NCBI RefSeq assembly: GCF_029961185.1 | Contig: NZ_JASBQQ010000004.1 | Span: forward strand, 186,001-250,000 | DNA from: Albidovulum aestuarii | GTDB lineage: Bacteria > Pseudomonadota > Alphaproteobacteria > Rhodobacterales > Rhodobacteraceae | Reading direction: 5' to 3' | DNA length: 64,000 nt | Part shown: positions 52,640 to 61,022 of the stretch, piece by piece | How positions within the stretch are numbered: position 1 is the stretch's first letter | How the letters are laid out: every line of letters begins with the position of its first letter | Notes under the pieces: model-generated | Seen by the model: the letters and a program-made list of their open reading frames with translations, nothing else | Database searches by the model: none | Told to the model about the DNA's origin: nothing | Program-made: the position numbers and the translations under genes

Positions 52640-53320
52640 ATGAGCGAGGTTGTAACAACCCCCGCTGTTCTTATCCTTCTCGGGCCTCCGGGTGCCGGCA
52701 AGGGCACGCAGGCGCGGATGCTGGAGGAGCGCTTTGGCCTGATCCAGCTTTCGACCGGCGACCTGCTGCGCGCGGCCGTGGCAGAGGGCACACCTTCTGG
52801 CCTCGCCGCAAAAGCGGTCATGGAATCCGGCGGTCTTGTCAGCGATGAGATCGTGCTGGCGATCCTCAAGGACCGGATGGCCATGCCGGACGTTCAGGCC
52901 GGTGTCATCCTTGACGGTTTTCCACGGACAGCCGGACAGGCCGCGGCGCTGGACGGATTGCTGGCCGGCAGCGGCCAGCAGGTCACGGCTGCCATCAGCC
53001 TTGAGGTCGATGATGAGGCCATGATCGACCGCGTGGCGGGACGCTTTACCTGCGCTCATTGCGGCGAAGGATACCACGACACCCACAAGCAAACCGCCAA
53101 GGCGGGTGTTTGTGACAAATGCGGCGGCTCGGATTTCAAACGCCGGGCCGACGACAATGCCGAGACGGCGCGCGAAAGGCTGAAAGCCTATCACGCCGAC
53201 ACGGCACCACTGATCGCGCACTATGACCAGTTGGGAGTGCTGCAGACGGTCGATGCGATGGGCTCCATCGACGCGATCGCCTCGGCACTGAGGACGATAG
53301 TGAAACGCGCGACTGAATGA
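52640..53320 (+). CDS. adk: Adenylate kinase, zinc-LID form
   Basis: A 226-residue adenylate kinase with P-loop G-P-P-G-A-G-K-G-T near residue 16, the NMP-binding L-S-T-G-D-L-L-R, D-G-F-P-R-T and a long LID. The LID carries four cysteines (C-A-H-C near 138 and C-D-K-C near 157) that bind zinc structurally. It converts AMP plus ATP to two ADP. Placed 4 nt after acs, it would recycle the AMP made by acetate activation. It is probably a dedicated second copy, since the housekeeping adk usually lies in the ribosomal-protein cluster. Confidence 0.94.
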   Translation: MSEVVTTPAVLILLGPPGAGKGTQARMLEERFGLIQLSTGDLLRAAVAEGTPSGLAAKAVMESGGLVSDEIVLAILKDRMAMPDVQAGVILDGFPRTAGQAAALDGLLAGSGQQVTAAISLEVDDEAMIDRVAGRFTCAHCGEGYHDTHKQTAKAGVCDKCGGSDFKRRADDNAETARERLKAYHADTAPLIAHYDQLGVLQTVDAMGSIDAIASALRTIVKRATE

Positions 53321-53385
53321 GGGGAGGCCCGCATCCCGGGATGAGCCGGGGCGCGGTAGAACGAGGGAACTCAGGGAGTAATACA

Positions 53386-53643
<258 letters not shown>

Positions 53644-53658
53644 GGGAGAGCAGGGACA

Positions 53659-55386
53659 ATGGATCAGTTTACACTCAACCTGCTGGTGGTGGGCGCGACC
53701 TTTGCGCTTTACATCGGCATCGCGATCTGGGCCCGTGCGGGCACCACGTCGGAATTCTATGCCGCCGGTCGGGGCGTTCACCCCGTCATGAACGGCATGG
53801 CCACGGGCGCTGACTGGATGTCGGCGGCTTCCTTCATCTCGATGGCGGGTCTGATCGCCTTCGGCGGCTACGACACCTCGGTCTACCTGATGGGCTGGAC
53901 CGGCGGTTACGTTCTGCTGGCGATGCTGCTTGCGCCGTACCTGCGCAAATTCGGCAAGTTCACCGTGCCGGAATTCATCGGCGACCGTTTCTACAGCCCG
54001 ACCGCCCGCATGGTGGCCGTGGTCTGTCTGATCGTTGCTTCGGTCACGTATGTTATCGGCCAGATGACCGGCGTTGGTGTTGCCTTCTCTCGCTTCCTTG
54101 AAGTTTCCAACACAACCGGCCTTCTGATCGGTGCGGCAATCGTGTTCATGTATGCAGTTCTCGGCGGCATGAAGGGCATCACCTACACCCAGGTGGCGCA
54201 GTATGTCGTTCTGATCACCGCCTACACCATTCCGGCCGTGTTCATCTCGCTTCAGCTTACCGGCAACCCGATTCCGGGTCTGGGGCTCTTCTCCAACGAT
54301 GTGGCCACCGGTCAGCCGATCCTGTCGACGCTTGAAGGTCTGGTGACCGATCTGGGCTTCAAATCCTATCTGACCCAGTCGGACACCACGCTGAACATGT
54401 TCCTGTTCACACTGTCGCTGATGATCGGTACGGCAGGTCTGCCGCACGTGATCATCCGCTTCTTCACTGTGCCGCGTGTGTCGGATGCCCGCTGGTCGGC
54501 TGGCTGGGCGCTCGTGTTCATCGCGATCCTCTACATCACGGCCCCGGCCGTGGCGGCGATGGCGCGCATGAACCTGATCAACACGATGTATCCCAACGGT
54601 GTGGCCGAACAGCCGGTTGCCCGTGCGGACGTGCCTGATTGGGTCGACAACTGGGAAAAGACCGGTCTGTTGAAGTTCGAAGACAAGAACGGCGACGGCC
54701 TCATCCAGTATGTCGGTGACAAGGACGCCAACGAACTGACCGTGAACAACGACATCATGGTTCTGGCCAACCCCGAGATTGCCCAACTTCCGGGCTGGGT
54801 TATCGCGCTGGTGGCCGCCGGTGGTCTTGCTGCCGCGCTGTCAACGGCCGCAGGTCTGTTGCTCGCCATCTCTTCGGCGATCAGCCACGACCTGATCAAG
54901 GGGCAGCTGAACCCGAACATCTCGGAAAAGGGCGAGCTTCTGGCAGCCCGGATCTCGATGGGTGTGGCGATCGCGGTTGCAACCTATCTGGGTCTGAATC
55001 CTCCGGGCTTCGCGGCGCAGACGGTGGCGCTGGCCTTCGGTCTGGCTGCCTGCTCGATCTTCCCGGCTCTGATGATGGGCATCTTCTCGAAGCGCATCAA
55101 CAACAAGGGTGCCGTGGCGGGGATGCTCGTCGGTCTGATCGTGACGCTGGTCTACATCTTCCTGCACAAGGGCTGGTTCTTCCTTCCGGATACCAACTCG
55201 TTCAGCGACAGCGACCCGCTGCTGCTGTCGATCAAATCGACCTCGTTTGGTGCGGTCGGTGCCCTGATCAACTTCGTGGTGGCCTATGTCGTGTCGAACG
55301 CGACCGAGGATACCCCGGAAGAAATCCAGGAACTGGTGGAATCGATCCGCATCCCGAAAGGTGCGGGCGCTGCCACCGGCCACTGA
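53659..55386 (+). CDS. Sodium:solute symporter (SLC5, VC_2705 subfamily), probable acetate transporter
   Basis: A 575-residue inner-membrane symporter with about thirteen hydrophobic segments. Family phrases are S-E-F-Y-A-A-G-R, G-A-D-W-M-S-A-A-S-F and a late R-I-S-M-G-V. A hydrophilic loop of about 60 residues with D-K-N-G-D-G-L, an EF-hand-like string, lies near residue 335-350. With the DUF4212 partner and acs just upstream, acetate or a related short monocarboxylate is the likely substrate. Confidence 0.88.
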   Translation: MDQFTLNLLVVGATFALYIGIAIWARAGTTSEFYAAGRGVHPVMNGMATGADWMSAASFISMAGLIAFGGYDTSVYLMGWTGGYVLLAMLLAPYLRKFGKFTVPEFIGDRFYSPTARMVAVVCLIVASVTYVIGQMTGVGVAFSRFLEVSNTTGLLIGAAIVFMYAVLGGMKGITYTQVAQYVVLITAYTIPAVFISLQLTGNPIPGLGLFSNDVATGQPILSTLEGLVTDLGFKSYLTQSDTTLNMFLFTLSLMIGTAGLPHVIIRFFTVPRVSDARWSAGWALVFIAILYITAPAVAAMARMNLINTMYPNGVAEQPVARADVPDWVDNWEKTGLLKFEDKNGDGLIQYVGDKDANELTVNNDIMVLANPEIAQLPGWVIALVAAGGLAAALSTAAGLLLAISSAISHDLIKGQLNPNISEKGELLAARISMGVAIAVATYLGLNPPGFAAQTVALAFGLAACSIFPALMMGIFSKRINNKGAVAGMLVGLIVTLVYIFLHKGWFFLPDTNSFSDSDPLLLSIKSTSFGAVGALINFVVAYVVSNATEDTPEEIQELVESIRIPKGAGAATGH

Positions 55387-55401
55387 GCCTGATCTGACAA
55401 C

Positions 55402-55425
55402 GGCGCGTCCCGAACGGGGCGCGCC
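55402..55425 (+). terminator. Strong intercistronic hairpin, possible attenuator
   Basis: GGCGCGTCCC and GGGGCGCGCC form a 10-bp stem (one G-U pair) with a GAAC loop between the symporter gene and the next gene. There is no T-run, so it may reduce downstream expression or protect the upstream mRNA rather than end transcription. Confidence 0.4.
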
Positions 55426-55447
55426 ATCCCGCTTCAGGAGGTTTTGC

Positions 55448-57274
55448 GTGAACGACATATCCGGAACCGTTCAGGCCTTTCTTGAGACGGTTCATCCTTA
55501 CGATGCTCTGCCGCAGGACGAACTGGCGCGTGTCGCCGGTTCCTTCGGCCGCAGAGAGCTGGCGCAGGGCGCCGAGATCTATGCGCAGGGCGATGTCCTG
55601 CCGGGACTCTTCCTGATCGAGCGTGGCGGTGTCGAGATCCTCGATGCGAACGGCGCGCTGGTCTCGCTGCTTGGCCCGCGCAATTCGTTCGGCGAACGCG
55701 GTCTGATGCGTGACGGACGCGCAGCGACGACCGCCCGTACAACCAGCTTGTCCCGGCTTCTGGTCCTGCCGGTGGAGGAGTTCCGCCGTCTGGTTTCCGA
55801 TGCTCCCGCCTTTGCCAGGTTCTTCAGCCGGGGCAGGGGGGCGGAGCCGCGCGGCAGCGACCTTGCCACCCGACGCGTCGGCGATCTGATGGCACGGGAC
55901 CCCGTGACCTGCACTCTGGATACCACGGTGGCCGAAGCCGCCCGGAAGATGCGCGAGGCGCATGTGTCGAGCCTTGGCGTCACCGGCGCGGACGGGACGC
56001 TCCAGGGCATCGTCACGACCCGCGATCTGTCGCACCGGGTGCTCGCCGAGGGGCGCGATGCCGATACCCCCGTGGCGGAGATCATGACGGCAAACCCCGC
56101 GACGCTGGCGCCGCAGGCGCTGGGCACGGACATCCTGCACCTGATGCTCGAACGCCGGGTCGGTCATGTGCCGGTGACCGAGGGCGGCCGGCTCGTCGGC
56201 ATGATCACACAGACCGACATCACCCGGCATCAGGCGGTCAGCTCTGCCGTCCTCATCCGCGATATTGCGCTTGCGGCGAGCGCCTTCGAGATGGCGGAGA
56301 CGACCGCACGAATTCCGGGCCTGCTGCGCCAGCTTGTCGGCGGTCATAATGCGCATGAGGTGACGACGCGGCTCATCACCGACATTGCCGACGCCGTCAC
56401 GCGCCGCCTGCTTGCCTTGGCCGAAAAAGAGCTGGGATCGCCGCCGGTGCCCTATCTCTGGCTGGCCTGCGGGTCACAGGGGCGGCAGGAACAAACCGGC
56501 GTCAGCGATCAGGACAACTGCATGATGCTGGACGATGCCGTGACCGAGGCTGACATGGCCTATTTCGCGTCTCTCGCGAAATACGTCTCTGACGGGCTCA
56601 ACACCTGCGGCTATGTCTATTGCCCCGGCGATATGATGGCGACCAATCCACGCTGGTGCCAGCCGGTCCGGGTCTGGCGCGACTACTTCCGGGGCTGGAT
56701 CGCGACACCCAACCCCGAGGCGCAGATGCTCGCCTCGGTCATGTTCGACCTGCGCCCGATCGGCGGGGCTGCGCATCTCTTCGGCGAGCTTCAGGCCGAG
56801 ACGCTGGACGCCGCCTCGAAGAACTCGATCTTTGTCGCCCATATGATCGGCAATTCGCTGAAACATACTCCGCCCCTTGGCCTCATCAGGGGTTTTGCGA
56901 CGATCCGTTCGGGCGAGCATCGCAACCAGATCGACATGAAGCATTCGGGCGTCGTGCCGGTCACTGACCTCGCCCGCGTCTATGCACTTCAGGGGCGTCT
57001 GACGCAGGTTAATACGCGGGCGCGGCTGGAAGCCGCGATCGACGCCGGGGTCGTGTCGAATTCCGGTGGCCGGGACCTTATCGAGGCTTATGACCTCATC
57101 GCCGAAACAAGGCTCAATCATCAGGCGGCGCGGGTGAAGGCGGGTGAAAAGCCCGACAATTTCCTTACGCCTGCCAGCCTTTCCGATTTTGAGCGCAGCC
57201 ACCTGCGCGATGCCTTTGTCGTGGTCAGGACGATGCAATCGGCCGTTGGTCACGGTAAGGGAGCCCTGAATTAA
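55448..57274 (+). CDS. cNMP-binding/CBS/DUF294 nucleotidyltransferase-like protein
   Basis: A 608-residue regulatory protein. In order it has a cyclic-nucleotide-binding domain (about residues 10-125), two CBS domains (about 145-265) and a DUF294 nucleotidyltransferase domain with G-S-Q-G-R-Q-E followed by D-Q-D, near 345-365, then DUF294_C. The layout is that of GlnD-like signalling proteins that often sit beside SLC5 acetate symporters. It probably senses adenylates through the CBS pair. The start is GTG with AGGAG 7 nt upstream. Confidence 0.88.
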   Translation: MNDISGTVQAFLETVHPYDALPQDELARVAGSFGRRELAQGAEIYAQGDVLPGLFLIERGGVEILDANGALVSLLGPRNSFGERGLMRDGRAATTARTTSLSRLLVLPVEEFRRLVSDAPAFARFFSRGRGAEPRGSDLATRRVGDLMARDPVTCTLDTTVAEAARKMREAHVSSLGVTGADGTLQGIVTTRDLSHRVLAEGRDADTPVAEIMTANPATLAPQALGTDILHLMLERRVGHVPVTEGGRLVGMITQTDITRHQAVSSAVLIRDIALAASAFEMAETTARIPGLLRQLVGGHNAHEVTTRLITDIADAVTRRLLALAEKELGSPPVPYLWLACGSQGRQEQTGVSDQDNCMMLDDAVTEADMAYFASLAKYVSDGLNTCGYVYCPGDMMATNPRWCQPVRVWRDYFRGWIATPNPEAQMLASVMFDLRPIGGAAHLFGELQAETLDAASKNSIFVAHMIGNSLKHTPPLGLIRGFATIRSGEHRNQIDMKHSGVVPVTDLARVYALQGRLTQVNTRARLEAAIDAGVVSNSGGRDLIEAYDLIAETRLNHQAARVKAGEKPDNFLTPASLSDFERSHLRDAFVVVRTMQSAVGHGKGALN

Positions 57275-57284
57275 AGGATGAACC

Positions 57285-57815
57285 ATGCTGATTGATTTCA
57301 TCTCCATGATTGCCATCGGGTTTGCGATCGGCGGCTCGCTCCTGCTGATCAATCACATGACCGGGCGGCGTGTGCCGAAATGGACGATGCCGGCTGCGGT
57401 CGGGGTCGCGATGCTGTGTTTCACCATCTGGAATGAATACAGCTGGGCCAATCGATATGCCGCGCTCTATCCAGAAACGGCGGTGGTCACGTTCCGCAAT
57501 TCGCAGAGCCAGGTCTGGCGGCCATGGACCTATCTGGCCCCGGTCACGACGCGGATGGCGATGCTGGATCGCGGACCGGAGGCTGCGCTGCCTGCCGATC
57601 CCGGGCCGGATTACCGTCTTGCACGCATTCATCTACTGGAACGCTGGAAGCCGTCCTATGCGCTTACGGTCGTGTTCGACTGTGCGGGTGGCCGGCGTGC
57701 GGATGCCGGTGTGGAAGGTGCTACGGTAGAGGATCTGACGGGTGCCAACTGGCTGGACATTGACCGGGAGGATGCCGCTTTCCGGGCTGCATGCGGAGGA
57801 GGGACGAATGGCTGA
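57285..57815 (+). CDS. Membrane-anchored protein of unknown function
   Basis: A 176-residue protein with two hydrophobic segments in the first 55 residues and a C-terminal soluble part containing P-E-T-A-V-V-T-F and R-P-W-T-Y. No family is recognised. Ten nt separate it from the DUF294 gene and its end overlaps the receiver gene by 8 nt, so it belongs to the acetate operon. The membrane anchor suggests a link between the transporter and the signalling proteins (inference). Confidence 0.7.
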   Translation: MLIDFISMIAIGFAIGGSLLLINHMTGRRVPKWTMPAAVGVAMLCFTIWNEYSWANRYAALYPETAVVTFRNSQSQVWRPWTYLAPVTTRMAMLDRGPEAALPADPGPDYRLARIHLLERWKPSYALTVVFDCAGGRRADAGVEGATVEDLTGANWLDIDREDAAFRAACGGGTNG

Positions 57816-58218
57816 ACCCATAAAACGCCACCGGGTCCTGATCGTCGAGGACGAGGACAATATTGCCCTGGCGCTCGACTATGTGCTGACGCGCGAGGGC
57901 TACAGTCATGACCGCATCGCCAACGGGGCCGAAGCACTGCCGAAGATCCGCGACACTTCGCCCGATCTGGTGCTCCTCGATGTGATGCTGCCCGAAGTTT
58001 CGGGCTATGAGATCTGCCAGAACGTGCGCATGGACCCGAAACTGAAGGACGTGAAGATCCTGATGATGACGGCGCGCGGGTCGGCGATGGAACGCCGCAA
58101 GGGATTGGCGCTCGGCGCCGATGGTTTCATCGCCAAGCCGTTCGAGCTCAAGGAACTGCGCGACGAGGTGCGCAAGCTTCTCGAACCCGGTGCCGAAGGG
58201 GCGGGAGGCGATGCTTGA
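57808..58218 (+). CDS. Stand-alone response regulator receiver protein
   Basis: A 136-residue receiver domain with the acidic pair in V-E-D-E-D, phosphoacceptor Asp in L-L-D-V-M-L-P, T-A-R-G and K-P-F. There is no output domain. ATG 57808 has GGAGGAGGGA upstream; the frame from 57742 reads through the preceding gene. It overlaps the kinase-exonuclease gene by 8 nt, so the two are likely partners, yet that partner appears to lack a phosphorylatable histidine. Confidence 0.9.
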   Translation: MAEPIKRHRVLIVEDEDNIALALDYVLTREGYSHDRIANGAEALPKIRDTSPDLVLLDVMLPEVSGYEICQNVRMDPKLKDVKILMMTARGSAMERRKGLALGADGFIAKPFELKELRDEVRKLLEPGAEGAGGDA

Positions 58219-60256
58219 CCGCCTGAGCCTGCGCCAGCGCTTGCTTCTGTTCTTCGCCGCGATGACCGCAGGGGGTGTTGGTGCGGTCGTGGCCGGTCTC
58301 TGGTTCGGATACCGGCAATTCGGCGATCCCGATGCGCTTTCGGCTTTCGTGACTGCCGGGGCTGTTGCGGGCTTCGCAATCCTTGGTCTGGTCGCGGGCA
58401 TCTGGTTTCTCTTCGACGAAAATGTCGGCCGCGCGCTTGACCGGCTGGCGGCGGGAATGCGGGCGCAGGCCCATGCCGAGAGTGCGGGCATATTCGATGC
58501 CGCCCCCGGCCGCTATCTCGGCGACCTCGGCCCGGCTGCGACGGCAGTGACCGACGCTTTGTCCGAAACGCGGGCCGCGCTTGCCGATGCGGTTGAACGC
58601 GAAACCGGACGATTGCAAAAGGAAAAGGCGCGGCTGGAGGCGCTTTTGTCGGATGTCCCGGCCGGCGTGCTTCTCTGTTCGGGGACGCATCAGCTTGTCT
58701 TCTACAACGGACCGGCGAGCGACATTCTCGGCACTACCCCGGGCCTCGACCGTAGGGTTTTCGACCACTTGCGCGAAGCACCGCTTCTGCATGCCTATGA
58801 GCGGCTGGTGGCCGCCGGGGATGCCGAGGCCGTGGCCGACCTCATGGTCGCGACACGCGACGGTGCAAAGGTGCTTTCGGGGCGGATGCGGCTTCTCGAC
58901 CGCGGAGGATCGACTGGCTACGTGCTGACGCTTCGGGACGTGACGGGTGATCTTGCCGCCCATGCCGGTCGTGACCGGCTGCTGGAAGATATCTTCGACC
59001 GCATCCGGCGCCCGGCCGCGAACCTTCAGACCGTGATCGGCGTGATGGACGTGGCCGAAGACAAGGCGGCGCTGAACGCCGCACTGATCGAAGAGGTCGG
59101 CGCTCTGGCCGGTTCGGTCAACGACCTCGCCGACCGCTACGACGCAGCGCGGGGCAGTTGGAACGTCCTTCCGGCGACCCGCGCTGCCGACCTGCTGGAC
59201 GGGTTCCGGGCCCGGGTCGAGGCTGCGGGCCTGACCGTCAAGTCGGAAGCTGCCGACCTGATCGTGCGCTGCGACGGTTTCGAGGTCGTCGCACTTCTCG
59301 CGCGGCTCGCGAAACGGCTTGGGGTGGCGTCGGTGTCGCTAGAGGTGAGTGAGGACGGTCCAGGCGCAATGATCACGCTTGGCTGGGAAGGGCAGGCACT
59401 TTCTGTCGGAACCCTTGAGGCATGGCTTGCTGACCCCATCGACCCGGCTGCGGGCGAGGTGACGGGGCGCTCGGTCCTCGCGGCGCACGCGACCGAGTGC
59501 TGGCCGGAATGGCAGGACGGACAGGCCGCGATCCGCCTGCCGATCCGCGAGGCGCGCCGCGCCGGGGCCAAGGTTGCCCCGATCGCACGCCATGTCGTCT
59601 ATGATTTCGACCTTCTGATGAAGTCGGCGCCCGCCGATCTTGCCGATACGCCGCTCGACCGGCTGACCTACGTCGTCTTCGATACCGAGACGACCGGACT
59701 TCTGCCCGAGGACGGCGACGAGATTGTTCAGATCGCCGGGCTGCGGCTTGTGAACGGACGGCGGGTGCCCGGCGAGGTCTTTGACATGCTGGTCGATCCG
59801 GGTCGGACGATCCCGCCTAAGGCAACCGCCGTTCACGGCATATCCGACACCATGGTCGCCGGGGCCCCGAACGTGGTCGAGGCTCTGAAACGCTTTCATC
59901 GTTTTACCGAAGGTGCAGTGCTGATCGCCCACAACGCACCTTTCGACATGACGTTCCTCAGGCGGCGTGAGAAAGAGACCGGCCGCGTCTTTGACCACCC
60001 GATCCTCGATACTGTCCTTCTGTCAGCGGTGGTCTACGGCCAAACCGAAAGCCACTCGCTCGATGCGCTGTCCTCACGGCTTGGCATAACCATCCCGGAA
60101 GAGGCCCGCCATACGGCCATCGGCGATACGATCGCAACGGCCGAGGCCTTCCTGAAGCTGCTGCCAATGCTGAAGGGGCGGGGGGTAGAGACCTTTGGCG
60201 ATGTCCTGACCGAGGTCAGAAAACATGGACGGCTGCTGAAAGACCTCAACGCCTGA
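58211..60256 (+). CDS. Membrane sensor with degenerate kinase region fused to DEDDh 3'-5' exonuclease
   Basis: A 681-residue protein. Two hydrophobic segments (about 12-75) lead into a helical linker, a PAS-like domain (about 145-245) and a dimerisation-like helix with D-I-F-D-R-I-R-R-P-A-A near 260. There the histidine expected in H-E-x-R-x-P is missing. A weak HATPase-like region follows to about 465. The C-terminus is a DnaQ-type exonuclease: F-D-T-E-T-T-G near 493, A-H-N-A-P-F-D near 575 and H-T-A-I-G-D near 635 give the D-E-D-h-D set. ATG 58211 is preceded by GGAGG. Confidence 0.82.
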   Translation: MLDRLSLRQRLLLFFAAMTAGGVGAVVAGLWFGYRQFGDPDALSAFVTAGAVAGFAILGLVAGIWFLFDENVGRALDRLAAGMRAQAHAESAGIFDAAPGRYLGDLGPAATAVTDALSETRAALADAVERETGRLQKEKARLEALLSDVPAGVLLCSGTHQLVFYNGPASDILGTTPGLDRRVFDHLREAPLLHAYERLVAAGDAEAVADLMVATRDGAKVLSGRMRLLDRGGSTGYVLTLRDVTGDLAAHAGRDRLLEDIFDRIRRPAANLQTVIGVMDVAEDKAALNAALIEEVGALAGSVNDLADRYDAARGSWNVLPATRAADLLDGFRARVEAAGLTVKSEAADLIVRCDGFEVVALLARLAKRLGVASVSLEVSEDGPGAMITLGWEGQALSVGTLEAWLADPIDPAAGEVTGRSVLAAHATECWPEWQDGQAAIRLPIREARRAGAKVAPIARHVVYDFDLLMKSAPADLADTPLDRLTYVVFDTETTGLLPEDGDEIVQIAGLRLVNGRRVPGEVFDMLVDPGRTIPPKATAVHGISDTMVAGAPNVVEALKRFHRFTEGAVLIAHNAPFDMTFLRRREKETGRVFDHPILDTVLLSAVVYGQTESHSLDALSSRLGITIPEEARHTAIGDTIATAEAFLKLLPMLKGRGVETFGDVLTEVRKHGRLLKDLNA

Positions 60257-60264
60257 CAAGGATC

Positions 60265-60729
60265 AGCGCAGCAATTCAGGGCGAAGCTCTGCGCGCAAGA
60301 TTTCAATCAGCCGGTCCGCGTCATCCTCCGTCAACTTCGGCAGGTCCTCGCAGGCATGATACCATGGCAGTTGCGTGTCGGCGTATATGTGCCGCGTGAC
60401 CCGCGCTTCAGCCGGGCGGTCCAGACTGCCGACGGTGACATGGTCAGCCAGTCATCTTCTGCCGCCAATGCCTGCCAAACGATGCGAGAGCCGCAATTCT
60501 CGCAGAATCCGCGTTTTCCCGTATCCGAGGATACAAAATATTTTGGTTCTTCTTTCAGATATTTGAGTGTTCCCGCCTTGATCAGGACGGTGATTTCGGC
60601 AGGTTGGCCGGTGCTCCGCTGGCAGATTGTGCAATGACAGATATAGCCGTTGTGCAAAAAGACATCGGCTTCGTAGCGGATGTTTCCGCACAGGCAGCCG
60701 CCCGTTACACGCATGGGCTGATGCTCCAT
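60265..60729 (-). pseudogene. GFA family gene, frameshifted
   Basis: The first about 95 codons encode a good glutathione-dependent formaldehyde-activating-enzyme-like protein: G-G-C-L-C-G-N-I-R, C-H-C-T-I-C-Q-R and C-E-N-C-G-S-R zinc ligands. After D-D-W-L-T the frame is lost near 60436-60450. The expected C-terminus continues in another frame as V-G-S-L-D-R-P, H-I-Y-A-D-T-Q-L-P-W-Y and E-D-L-P-K-L, ending at a stop at 60265-60267. Read as it stands, the product stops at 60331 with a foreign tail. A one-base error or a real mutation would both explain it. Confidence 0.72.
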
Positions 60730-60860
60730 TGGATCCTCTGCCAGATCTGCCGAAACCGCACGGGCAATCTACGGTTTGTCGGAACCCCGGTCCAGCAGGC
60801 ACATCCGTCCGCACGTCTCACGCGCACGGGTCGTCAGGAAAACCAACTCCGGTTAGGTAA

Positions 60861-60947
60861 ACCCGGCCCGGCGGGCACACCACGCTTGGCGACGTGCTGG
60901 CCGAGGTCAGGAAACACGGTCGCCTGCTCAAGGATCTGAATGCATAG
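60861..60947 (+). pseudogene. Remnant of the 3' end of a second exonuclease-fusion gene
   Basis: After a stop at 60858, the frame reads to L-G-D-V-L-A-E-V-R-K-H-G-R-L-L-K-D-L-N-A and a TAG at 60945. This repeats the last 19 codons of the gene ending at 60256. Over the last 60 nt the copies match at 45 positions. Of 13 changed sense codons only one changes the amino acid. There is no start or upstream body, so it is a fragment of a diverged homologous gene, left by recombination. Confidence 0.8.
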
Positions 60948-61022
60948 GCCAAAGTTATTGAGACGTCGCGGTGGCATGGCAAGCCTGCAAGGTTTAGTGC
61001 AGGCCGATGGCGTGAAACCGCT

